This document shows, piece by piece, positions 7,706 to 15,817 of a stretch of 37,889 bases of DNA (the first letter of the stretch is position 1; every line of letters begins with the position of its first letter). A model generated the notes under the pieces. The model had not been told where the DNA came from. It did not search any database and saw only the letters and a list, made by a program, of their open reading frames with translations. Source of the stretch: an uncultured Chryseobacterium sp. (GTDB taxonomy: Bacteria; Bacteroidota; Bacteroidia; Flavobacteriales; Weeksellaceae); NCBI RefSeq assembly GCF_936933875.1, contig NZ_CAKZIK010000048.1:1-37889 (forward strand). Reading direction: 5' to 3'. The position numbers were made by a program, and so were the translations under genes.

Positions 7706-9628
7706 TTAATGAAAAAGGTTCCATACAATACCGATATTCAGCCTGAAATCATAAATCGGGTAATATGGCGCTGTGTAAGATTTGTTCTGCATAAAAGTGG
7801 TAGTAAAATGCTGTGCCTCGATATAAAACTGCATGGTTTTTACCTTCATGTTAAAATATGCGTCTGCAATTGGCTGTCCTCCGATAGAATAAGCGTTTGC
7901 GTTAGGCAAAACAAACTCGTTCAGCACCGGGGAAAAATCGCGGCTTGCAAATTTTGAGAAATAATAGACTTTAAGACCTGTCATAATTTCGGCGGCATTT
8001 TTAAAGGCTTTCGTTTGGTAATAAATGTTTCCGCGGCCAATGAAATTCGGAACCGGATACAAATCTTTGTTGGTTAAATTACTTTGGAAAGCCAGTTTGG
8101 TATTCAGGTGAAATTTATTGTAACTGAACGTCGCTTCACCTCCGATTTGTGTAATATTCAACGCACTGCTGCTTTGTTGCGGAAGCTGATTTGCATCGAA
8201 ATAAGCAAAATTATCAATCGCAAAATAATTAACAAACAGGGAAGAATTAAACCATTTTAATCCAATCTTGCCACCAATATCGAGCACATTTTGATTTTTA
8301 AAATCTTCGTTTTTCCAGTTGAAATCTACCACAGGTGAAGAATTGATGATATAATTGAAACTTGGCGCCGCACTTTGGAAATTCACATGAGCATCAACAA
8401 AATAACCGGGAATCGGTTCGAATTTTAAGTTGTTTGCTGAACGCAAATAGTTGCCGAATTCTTTTCCGTTCGAATATTCCAGAAATGCATTTAAAGCAAA
8501 TTTTTCGAGGAGATTCATCTTCAAATTTCCAACTGCTCCCAATCTTCCTTCGGAATATTCGTAAGGCTGAACCGGATTTTCGTCCAATTCTGCATTGTTG
8601 GTTCCCAGTTTAATCATTTGATAACGAACACCTGCTTCCAAGCTGAATTTCTCCTTATCAAACAAAAGCGAAACCGTGTTACTCAAATTTTTTGAATATT
8701 TCTTGCTTCCTAATTCCTTTCCACTAACCAAATTACCGTAAAATGCGGAATCTGCACTGGCTAAATTGAAATAATATTTATTTCCCTGATGGAAAATAGT
8801 ATGTCTAATTTTAAACGGAAATTTCTCAGTATCGAAAGGCGCAAAGCTGTGGCTGAAATAATATCTTCTATAACCAAAACGAGAGTTGGATGCTGTAAGA
8901 TTTGTTGCTAAATTTTCCCTTTTATTGAAATCTGAATTGCTTCCCAAAAACAGACTTAAGTCTTCAATGCCACCGTTTTCCTCATTATTTACATTTTGGT
9001 GAAGATAGTGTGCATAGAATTCGTAACGGCTGTTCTTCGACTTGTAATGTCCCGAAAATAAGGTATTGTTGTTCGCAGACAGGTTGTTATCATAAAATCC
9101 TTGAGAACGCAAACCCATATATTCTAACGCGAAGTTGAAATTTTTACCAATATTCTGAGTGTAGGTACTTTGCAAAGCTGCTCCATTTCTCATCGCAGTA
9201 TGATAAAAAAAGGAAGTTGTCGGCGTTTTGACATCGTAATATTTAATATCTCCAATCCCCAAAATGAAATGCGATTTGTTGGTTGGAAGCAGCGAAAGAT
9301 TTTGCTCCGGGTTTACCTTCAACATTAAATCCTGAAAACCAGAACCAATATTGGCAAACTGGATTTTTCCGAAATTATCACGGTTGTTCCACTGCGTATT
9401 TTCGTAAGATTTCTGCACTGTAAAAGTAGTATCAAAAACCTGCGGCTCCGAAAACTGAGTTTTGAATTTATAATCCTCAATGGTAGGTTTAAAGATTTTC
9501 AAAGAGTCTTTAATACCGTTATCTACAACTAAAGTATCTATTTGTTTGACTCTGTTGGAATCGGTTTTATTGATAACCTGCGCTTGCAGCCCAATCCCAA
9601 AAAGTAAAAAGAAAACAAAATATCTCAT
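7706..9628 (-). CDS. Putative porin (outer-membrane beta-barrel)
   Basis: This is a predicted outer-membrane protein of about 640 residues. The ATG at 9628 gives MRYFVFFLLFGIGLQAQ, a clean signal peptide; a TTG seven codons upstream lies inside the likely -7 box and is rejected. The mature part is rich in alternating aromatic and polar residues with many short Asn/Gly turns, typical of beta-barrels, and ends in an aromatic-rich strand (VWNLFH). It resembles the Bacteroidota putative porin family (Pfam Porin_10), judged from overall style and the N-terminal SLKIFKPTIEDYKF-type region. The transported substrate is unknown. It heads a two-gene unit with bshC, 4 nt downstream, though there is no obvious functional link between the two. 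Confidence 0.82.
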   Translation of the reverse strand: MRYFVFFLLFGIGLQAQVINKTDSNRVKQIDTLVVDNGIKDSLKIFKPTIEDYKFKTQFSEPQVFDTTFTVQKSYENTQWNNRDNFGKIQFANIGSGFQDLMLKVNPEQNLSLLPTNKSHFILGIGDIKYYDVKTPTTSFFYHTAMRNGAALQSTYTQNIGKNFNFALEYMGLRSQGFYDNNLSANNNTLFSGHYKSKNSRYEFYAHYLHQNVNNEENGGIEDLSLFLGSNSDFNKRENLATNLTASNSRFGYRRYYFSHSFAPFDTEKFPFKIRHTIFHQGNKYYFNLASADSAFYGNLVSGKELGSKKYSKNLSNTVSLLFDKEKFSLEAGVRYQMIKLGTNNAELDENPVQPYEYSEGRLGAVGNLKMNLLEKFALNAFLEYSNGKEFGNYLRSANNLKFEPIPGYFVDAHVNFQSAAPSFNYIINSSPVVDFNWKNEDFKNQNVLDIGGKIGLKWFNSSLFVNYFAIDNFAYFDANQLPQQSSSALNITQIGGEATFSYNKFHLNTKLAFQSNLTNKDLYPVPNFIGRGNIYYQTKAFKNAAEIMTGLKVYYFSKFASRDFSPVLNEFVLPNANAYSIGGQPIADAYFNMKVKTMQFYIEAQHFTTTFMQNKSYTAPYYPIYDFRLNIGIVWNLFH

Positions 9629-9646
9629 GTAAGTGAAAGTGAAATG

Positions 9647-9654
9647 CAAAAGTA
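9647..9654 (-). promoter_or_regulatory. Putative porin -7 promoter element
   Basis: The minus strand reads TACTTTTG, a full TAnnTTTG match, 18 nt upstream of the chosen ATG. No clear -33 box is seen at 19-bp spacing. It lies between the susCD terminator and the porin gene, where a new promoter is needed. Confidence 0.5.
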
Positions 9655-9670
9655 AGAATTTGCGCGAAAT

Positions 9671-9696
9671 AAAAAACCCCGCAGAATTGCGGGGTT
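9671..9696 (-). terminator. Intrinsic terminator of the first SusCD operon
   Basis: AACCCCGCA (9675-9683) pairs with TGCGGGGTT (9688-9696) around a 4-nt loop. On the minus strand a run of six T (complement of 9671-9676) follows. It lies 17 nt after the SusD stop. Confidence 0.9.
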
Positions 9697-9712
9697 CTTG
9701 ATAGAAGAAAGT

Positions 9713-11185
9713 TTAATTATCTGTCATTAAAGGATTTAATGAAAGTTCTTGAGCTGGAATTGGCCATAAATAACCAATATCATTCAGTGCTTTAGCAGGT
9801 GCAGTACCATGAGCAGAGAAAGTCTTCAAAAGTCTTGTAATATCTCTTGTTCTATGCCCTTCTCCCATAAATTCCATTCTGCGTTCATTATCCAACGCCA
9901 ATAAGAATGCATCAGCAGTAGCAAAATCAGCAGCTGTAAAAACCTTTGCTGCATCAGAACGACCATGAACTGCATTTAATAGGGCAATCGACTGAGCATC
10001 AACAGCATTGTTTAATCTCACTTTTGCTTCCGCAAGATTCAATAAAACTTCAGCATAACGAATTACCGGTACCCAATCTGTGTAAGGACTTGGCGCTTTA
10101 AACTTCGTATTCCAAAGCCTTGCAGAAGTACCGGAACCTGTTGTTAAAACAAATTCTCTTCTTTTATCTGCGCTTGTAAACTGGGTAGTATTTGCTAATA
10201 TTCCGGCAGGATTAAGTGAATACTCGCCGTTTCCAACACCTCCTCCTGTTGCAGGAGTCCAATAGTATGCAATTTGATTCTGTGTTCCTGGGAAATCTCC
10301 CGCGGTTGCTGTCATTGGTAAAGAGAAAACTGATTCTGCCGTAGTATAGGTTGTAAATACATTAGCAATGTTTGCTTCCAACTTATTTGCCACACCACTT
10401 GAAGCCGTAAAAGGAGCTGCAGTTGGTACAATTTTATTTGCTTCTGCAACTGCTTCTGCATATTTTTGCATAGATAGATAAACCCTCGTTTTCAATGCTA
10501 TGGCTGTATTTCTGTGAATACGTGTTACATTGCTGCTTCCTGTGTATGTTAAAGGCAAATCTGCTTCTGCTTCATTCAAATCTTTTAAAATTTGTGTATA
10601 AACCTCTCCTACTGTACTTCTTGCAAGCGCAGAACTACCACCACCTTTCACAGCGGTAAGTCTTAGTGGTAAACCAGGTTTTGTACCATTACCATCAGCA
10701 TAAGGTTTAGCAAAAAACTGTAACAAGCCGAAATAGCTTAAAGCCCTTATCACTTTTACTTCAGCAACGTAATTTTTGTAAAGTGCATCTCCAACAACCG
10801 CCTTACCTTGGGTATCCATACCTTCAATAAACAAATTGACATTATTAATGGTATAATAGGATTGCGTCCAAAAACTTGTAATGGAGTTAGATGAGTTGGT
10901 GGGGTTCTGCGCAAAAATATCTGCTGCTGTAACCAAATTACTTGTTTGTGAAAGAATATCTTCTCCCCTGATATCATTGTAGATGACATATCTACCACCA
11001 TGTTGGTTACCATTCTTAAAAGATCCATAAACTCCCAAAAGTTGACTCTGAATTCTTGATGAAGTAGCAAATACCTGATTATCTAAAAATTGAGTGGGAT
11101 TTTCTGGATACAGCTTATCTTCATCTCGACAAGAAGTCAAAAGAGTAGCTAAACCTAAACTTAATAATATTATATTATTTTTCAT
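9713..11185 (-). CDS. SusD/RagB-family outer-membrane nutrient-binding lipoprotein
   Basis: This is the surface lipoprotein partner of the SusC-like transporter encoded just upstream; SusD proteins act as lids that capture oligosaccharides or peptides. At 490 residues it is of normal length. The signal peptide ends in the lipobox LTSC with lipidation at Cys19. An N-terminal SusD-like region, with TPR-type helices such as VIRALSYFGLLQFFAKPYADG, is followed by the characteristic C-terminal stretch LLALDNERRMEFMGEGHR near residues 430-450. Its ATG is 18 nt after the SusC stop, so the two form one operon ending at the 9671-9696 hairpin. The substrate cannot be deduced: no glycoside hydrolase, lyase, sulfatase or peptidase lies nearby. 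Confidence 0.94.
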   Translation of the reverse strand: MKNNIILLSLGLATLLTSCRDEDKLYPENPTQFLDNQVFATSSRIQSQLLGVYGSFKNGNQHGGRYVIYNDIRGEDILSQTSNLVTAADIFAQNPTNSSNSITSFWTQSYYTINNVNLFIEGMDTQGKAVVGDALYKNYVAEVKVIRALSYFGLLQFFAKPYADGNGTKPGLPLRLTAVKGGGSSALARSTVGEVYTQILKDLNEAEADLPLTYTGSSNVTRIHRNTAIALKTRVYLSMQKYAEAVAEANKIVPTAAPFTASSGVANKLEANIANVFTTYTTAESVFSLPMTATAGDFPGTQNQIAYYWTPATGGGVGNGEYSLNPAGILANTTQFTSADKRREFVLTTGSGTSARLWNTKFKAPSPYTDWVPVIRYAEVLLNLAEAKVRLNNAVDAQSIALLNAVHGRSDAAKVFTAADFATADAFLLALDNERRMEFMGEGHRTRDITRLLKTFSAHGTAPAKALNDIGYLWPIPAQELSLNPLMTDN

Positions 11186-11203
11186 TATCTTATTTATTTT
11201 ACA

Positions 11204-14137
11204 TTAAAAACCTACATTTAAACCAAACACAAATGTTCTTGCATTACCTACTGTGTTTCTGTCCACACCTGGTGCTGTCTGAATATTTCCATTTGAAGAA
11301 ACTTCCGGATCTGGCCCTGGATACTTGGTAATAATTGCCAAGTTTTGTCCACTTACATATACTCTGATGTTATTAATATTATACTGTTCCAATGTTGATT
11401 TTGGCAAAGTATAACCTAGTGTAACGTTTTTCAATTTTATAAAATCTCCTTTAAAAACATTAATATCTAAAGGCATAGAAGATCCATTAGAAACATTATC
11501 GTTAAAAACAGGTTTCGCATATTTCATGCCCGTGTCACCTGCTTGCGTCCAAGCGTCAGTTAAAACATCTACACTATTATTCCACCAACGTTGATCATGT
11601 AAACCAGCATTAGATCCATAATAAACATAATTTCCTGCTTGGAATGTCAACATCGTGTTCAAATCAAAGCCTTTGTAACGGAAAGTGTTATCGAAACCAC
11701 CATAAACTTTAGGCTGCGTATTTGCGTACATTACACCATCAGCAATTGATACAGCATTTGCTCTTGTTGTGCCATCTGCCGTTGTTGACCAGTTGTAAGT
11801 TCCAGGAGCCGCGTAATACTGATAGTACACTTTTTCACCATTTTTATTAATGAAAATTCTTTTCCCTGTTGTCGGATCTACTCCTCCGGTTCTAACTACG
11901 AATAGATAACCGATTGAATAACCTGGCATTGTTCTGTTAACAGTTTCCAAACCTGATGTTGCAGTTTGAAGGTTAGTCATTTCAGGAGATAACGCTGTTA
12001 CTTCGTTTTTGTTTAGAGAAATATTGAAGCCTGAATTCCATGTAAAGTTTTCATTTTTCACCACGTCTGCTTTCAGATCAAATTCCCAACCTTTATTGTA
12101 CATACTTCCGATATTCTGTGGAACAGAAGTAGGCAAACCTCCAGAAGGCGCTTGTTGAATAAACAAAATCAAATCGTCAATTTTGTTATCATAGTAAGTA
12201 ACTTCACCTGTTAATCTGTTATTGAACATTCCAAAGCTAACACCTGCATCCAATTTTTTACTAGTTTCCCAGTGCAAATCAGGATTACCAACTTGGTTAA
12301 ATAATAAGGTTGAAGCTCCTCCATATAGGCCTGAACCATATAAGTAGCTCGCTCTATAATCATCAATTCCTCCAACATTCCCCACCTTACCATAACTTCC
12401 TCTTAATTTAAAACTTGAAAAAAGTTTATCTGCACCCATTTGGTTCCAGAAATTCTCTCTTGCAATTTCCCAACCTGCACTAACTCCCCAGAAAGTACCC
12501 TTCTTAACAGATAATGCTGAATATTCATCCTGACGCAGATTACCACTTAAATAATACTTGTTATCAAAGTTGTAATTTAATCTACCAAAAAATGAAACCA
12601 AATAGTTTTCGGATTTCAACATTGCTATTGGGTTATTATTTACAAAGCCCGCCTGTACAACATTGTACTCTGGATCCGCAATTCTGTCTCGCTGAATACC
12701 AAATCTGGATGAAGTATTCCAAGTTTGTTCATTACCCACAAGCACATTAACATTATTCTTTCCAAAATCCTTTTCGGCTTGTAAAGTATTTGTCCAAAGC
12801 ATTGTTTTATTCTTATCGCTAATTCCTACAGCATAGCCACCGTAGCTAAATCCATCACCACTCTTAGGGGACCAAAACAAATCATTATCCGTCAGCAAAT
12901 AATCAACTCCAAATTGGGTACGGGCAGTTAACCAACTCCAAGGTTTAGCCTGTAAATACAAATTACTTTGCACACGATTATTCTCACTGTTTGACCTGTT
13001 GTTATCTAACAAAAACTGTGGATTATAGTAACCAATACTACTTCCTACCCCTGCCATCTGAGGCGCATGTCCAATTGCTGCACCATTAATATTGTATGAT
13101 CCATCATTATTAAAAGGAGCCAAAATTGAAGGAAGTACAAACTGTAAACGCCCTAAACCTCCTGTACCAAATGCACCACCGGCTAATGAACCAGAGTTTG
13201 CAGCAGCTTTATTCAATTCATTTGAAAATGAAAGCTTACCTCCAACACTGAAAAGCTTACTTATTTTTGCATCTACATTTAGTAACGCATTTAATCTCTG
13301 AAAATCATTTTTCTGTACAATACCTTGTTGATTAGTATATCCTGCGGAGAAGTAATAAGTAGCACCTCCCATCCCACCAGAAACATTTAGATTGTGGTTA
13401 TAAGAGACCCCTGTACGATAAACTATATCAGACCAATCAGTATCGATTAAATTCCCATTAGCATCTGTCGCAGTTGTAAATTTAACAGCACTTGCAGTTG
13501 GGTTATTTGCAACGGCCATCATTTTATACCTTACATAGTCTTCCGCACCTAAAGTTTCAGGTAAACGGAAAGGCGTTGCCAAACTTAACCAATTGCTGTA
13601 GTTTACTCTAGCTTTACCGTTTTTACCTTTTTTTGTCGTGATAAACACAACACCATTGGCAGCACGGCTACCGTAAATTGCTGTTGCTGCCGCGTCTTTT
13701 GCAATTTCTACACTTTCAATATCTGATGGGTTAATTGACGCCAAAGGATTACTTGCAGCATCAGTCTGGCTATTATTTCCTGTAAAACTCGGAACACCAT
13801 CAACAATAACCAACGGATAGGAACTCAATGAAATTGAGTTTACCCCTCTAATTCTGAAAACGGGTGCCGCGTTCAAAACTCCACTTGGAACTGTAATCTG
13901 CACACCCGTGCTTCTACCGGCCAATGCTTGATCAAAAGTTTGTACTGGCTTATCTGCCAATACCGATCCCTTTACTGAACTCAAACTTGCCGTTACATCC
14001 TTTTTCTTTTGGGTACCATAACCCACAACCACAACTTCATCAATGTTACCCACATTGGCTGTGTCTGTCTGAGCAAATGCAGCCTGTCCACAAAAGAACA
14101 GAACACCTGCCGTCATTAAAGTTGATTTCATATTCAT
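11204..14137 (-). CDS. SusC/RagA-family TonB-dependent outer-membrane transporter
   Basis: This is a TonB-dependent beta-barrel importer of about 977 residues that works with the downstream SusD lipoprotein. Starting at the ATG at 14137, a signal peptide (to about FA-Q at 22/23) is followed almost at once by the TonB box IDEVVVVGYGTQ (32-43). Next come the plug with LVIVDGVP and the typical AIYGSRAANGVVFITTKKG segment, then a 22-stranded-barrel-like region ending in VFGLNVGF. The roughly 80-residue CarboxypepD-regulatory-like domain that many SusC proteins carry before the TonB box is absent. A longer reading from a TTG at 14164 is rejected because that codon lies inside the -7 promoter box. 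It is the first gene of an operon with SusD. Confidence 0.95.
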   Translation of the reverse strand: MNMKSTLMTAGVLFFCGQAAFAQTDTANVGNIDEVVVVGYGTQKKKDVTASLSSVKGSVLADKPVQTFDQALAGRSTGVQITVPSGVLNAAPVFRIRGVNSISLSSYPLVIVDGVPSFTGNNSQTDAASNPLASINPSDIESVEIAKDAAATAIYGSRAANGVVFITTKKGKNGKARVNYSNWLSLATPFRLPETLGAEDYVRYKMMAVANNPTASAVKFTTATDANGNLIDTDWSDIVYRTGVSYNHNLNVSGGMGGATYYFSAGYTNQQGIVQKNDFQRLNALLNVDAKISKLFSVGGKLSFSNELNKAAANSGSLAGGAFGTGGLGRLQFVLPSILAPFNNDGSYNINGAAIGHAPQMAGVGSSIGYYNPQFLLDNNRSNSENNRVQSNLYLQAKPWSWLTARTQFGVDYLLTDNDLFWSPKSGDGFSYGGYAVGISDKNKTMLWTNTLQAEKDFGKNNVNVLVGNEQTWNTSSRFGIQRDRIADPEYNVVQAGFVNNNPIAMLKSENYLVSFFGRLNYNFDNKYYLSGNLRQDEYSALSVKKGTFWGVSAGWEIARENFWNQMGADKLFSSFKLRGSYGKVGNVGGIDDYRASYLYGSGLYGGASTLLFNQVGNPDLHWETSKKLDAGVSFGMFNNRLTGEVTYYDNKIDDLILFIQQAPSGGLPTSVPQNIGSMYNKGWEFDLKADVVKNENFTWNSGFNISLNKNEVTALSPEMTNLQTATSGLETVNRTMPGYSIGYLFVVRTGGVDPTTGKRIFINKNGEKVYYQYYAAPGTYNWSTTADGTTRANAVSIADGVMYANTQPKVYGGFDNTFRYKGFDLNTMLTFQAGNYVYYGSNAGLHDQRWWNNSVDVLTDAWTQAGDTGMKYAKPVFNDNVSNGSSMPLDINVFKGDFIKLKNVTLGYTLPKSTLEQYNINNIRVYVSGQNLAIITKYPGPDPEVSSNGNIQTAPGVDRNTVGNARTFVFGLNVGF

Positions 14138-14161
14138 ACTAACTAAAATTATATGTTTTGG

Positions 14162-14192
14162 CAAATATGTTAATTATTTTTAACATTTGCAA
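14162..14192 (-). promoter_or_regulatory. Promoter of the first SusCD operon with embedded palindrome
   Basis: On the minus strand there is a -33 box TTGC (14189-14192), a 19-bp spacer and a -7 box CATATTTG (14162-14169; 7 of 8 positions of TAnnTTTG). A perfect inverted repeat, ATGTTAA (14167-14173) N6 TTAACAT (14180-14186), spans the spacer. The same arrangement, with identical arm sequences and spacing, occurs before the second SusC gene. The predicted transcript start is about 18 nt upstream of the ATG. The rest of the 14193-14320 gap is AT-rich and I see nothing else in it. Confidence 0.7.
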
Positions 14193-14320
14193 ATAATTTT
14201 GATTTTATGAAAAAAACTTAGAAACAAACCAATTAATTAAGATAAAAAATACGACTGATTTATAAAAAATTAAAAAATTATCAATTTCTATTAAAACAAA
14301 CCTACGGCCTAGGTACTATG

Positions 14321-14349
14321 AAAAAATAAACCCCGCAGTTAGCGGGGTT
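14321..14349 (-). terminator. Intrinsic terminator of the second SusCD operon
   Basis: AACCCCGC (14329-14336) pairs with GCGGGGTT (14342-14349) around a 5-nt loop, followed on the minus strand by TTTATTTTTT. It is 27 nt past the SusD stop and has nearly the same stem as the terminator of the other SusCD operon. Confidence 0.88.
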
Positions 14350-14376
14350 CAAAGTATTATGGGTTTTGGCTTACAA

Positions 14377-15804
14377 TTATCTGTTAGAATTAACAGTATC
14401 GTCAATATTTGGGTTTGCATCAATTTCAGCTTGAGGAATTTTCAAGAAAAATCTCTTATCATCTGGCATCATTGGATTTGTTGCTAAATTTAATCTATGC
14501 CAAGAATCTCTTGGAAGCCCTTTTCTTAATCTCTTTGCATCATACCATTCTATTCCGATTTCACCGTATAACTCTTTTCTTCTTTCAACTAAAATTTCAT
14601 TCAACAAGGCCGCACCTGTATTAGCTGATTGCACAGCAGAAGCATCTCTGTTTTTCTGCAATTGGTATAAAATCGATTTTGCACCAGCTTCATTTCCACT
14701 TCGATATAATGACTCCGCTTCAATTAGAATCATTTCGGCAGTTCTAATCAAAGGCACATCGGCATCAAAAGCAAATTTGAACTTTTTAGTATACCATTGT
14801 CTATAATCAGTTCTTGTGGTTTTGGCAAAAGTATTTCTTACATCTGTAGCAGTAAACAAAGCTACTAAAGTCTTATTAATATAAGTATTATTGTATGCGG
14901 ATTCTGTCATTGTAAAAAATCCATGTGGAGCCAAATAATAGTAAGCCGACTGATCGGACGTTTGTGGATCCGCAAGAAGCCATTCTTTATTTTCGTCCAT
15001 ATCATCAAATCCTAATGAATAAGCAGCAGGTTGTAAAGCTCCAGAAACGCTTCCTCCATAAGCAAGATTTGCATACTGCGCAGCTTTTGCCCAATTACCC
15101 ATTACCTGATAAATTCTGGCTCCTACTGCGTAAGCCACAGTTTTATTGAAGTATGATTTATTAATTCTATTTGTTGAACCGATTGAGATAGCGTGCTCAA
15201 TATCGCTCACGATAAAATCATACATCTCTTTCTGCGTTGACATTGGATTCCCTTCCAAAGCATTGGGCTCATTATATATTGGGGGAGCAGGTAAAGCAGT
15301 ATCATAAGTATAGGTATGCTGAAATTCCATACTTAATTCAAAATACATAAATGCTCTCATTGCGTAAGCCTGTCCAAGAAGCTCATTTTTATCATCAGCA
15401 CTGATTTCTGTACTTTCTTCAACACCTTTGATGAATGCGTTTACCTGATTAATAATATAATAAAGAAAATTCCAAGTAAAAACCGTTCTTCTGTATGTAG
15501 GTTCACGGTTGTCGTTTGCATAGTCGAAACCGAACCAGCTTGCTGCATTAATAACATCATTACCTTTATTGGTTCTCGCAAAATACATAGAACCAAGGTT
15601 ACCTGCATCTGTAGCTGTAAACTGGCCTCTTGTTCTCCTTAAAATACCCGCCATAAAAGCATTTGCACCTTCTTTTGAACCAAAAACCACATCTGGAGAA
15701 ACAGAAGCTGTAGGAGCTGGCTCATTTAAATACTCTTCTCTACAAGATTGCAGAGTCATAAATATTGCTAGTACTGCAATAAAATATAATTTAAAATTTT
15801 TCAT
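14377..15804 (-). CDS. SusD/RagB-family outer-membrane nutrient-binding lipoprotein
   Basis: This is the second SusD-like lipoprotein, 475 residues, paired with the SusC gene 13 nt upstream. The signal peptide ends at the lipobox LQSC, with Cys21 as the lipid anchor. The TPR-like helical part includes ELLGQAYAMRAFMYFELSMEFQHTY. The C-terminal SusD signature is NEILVERRKELYGEIGIEWYDAKRLRKG. It is clearly diverged from the SusD of the neighbouring operon, so the two operons are unlikely to be a very recent duplication. The ligand is unknown. Confidence 0.94.
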   Translation of the reverse strand: MKNFKLYFIAVLAIFMTLQSCREEYLNEPAPTASVSPDVVFGSKEGANAFMAGILRRTRGQFTATDAGNLGSMYFARTNKGNDVINAASWFGFDYANDNREPTYRRTVFTWNFLYYIINQVNAFIKGVEESTEISADDKNELLGQAYAMRAFMYFELSMEFQHTYTYDTALPAPPIYNEPNALEGNPMSTQKEMYDFIVSDIEHAISIGSTNRINKSYFNKTVAYAVGARIYQVMGNWAKAAQYANLAYGGSVSGALQPAAYSLGFDDMDENKEWLLADPQTSDQSAYYYLAPHGFFTMTESAYNNTYINKTLVALFTATDVRNTFAKTTRTDYRQWYTKKFKFAFDADVPLIRTAEMILIEAESLYRSGNEAGAKSILYQLQKNRDASAVQSANTGAALLNEILVERRKELYGEIGIEWYDAKRLRKGLPRDSWHRLNLATNPMMPDDKRFFLKIPQAEIDANPNIDDTVNSNR

Positions 15805-15817
15805 TTATTATTGTCTT

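Noticed and set aside
7466..7957. 163-codon + strand frame across the bshC/porin junction
   Set aside because: It lies antisense to two well-supported genes, its composition is biased as expected for a reverse complement, and no promoter or motif is visible.
9671..14349. Near-identical GC hairpins (CCCCGC/GCGGGG) considered as a dispersed repeat family
   Set aside because: Each sits directly after a SusD stop with a U-run on the minus strand, so intrinsic terminators explain them; the likeness is limited to the stem.
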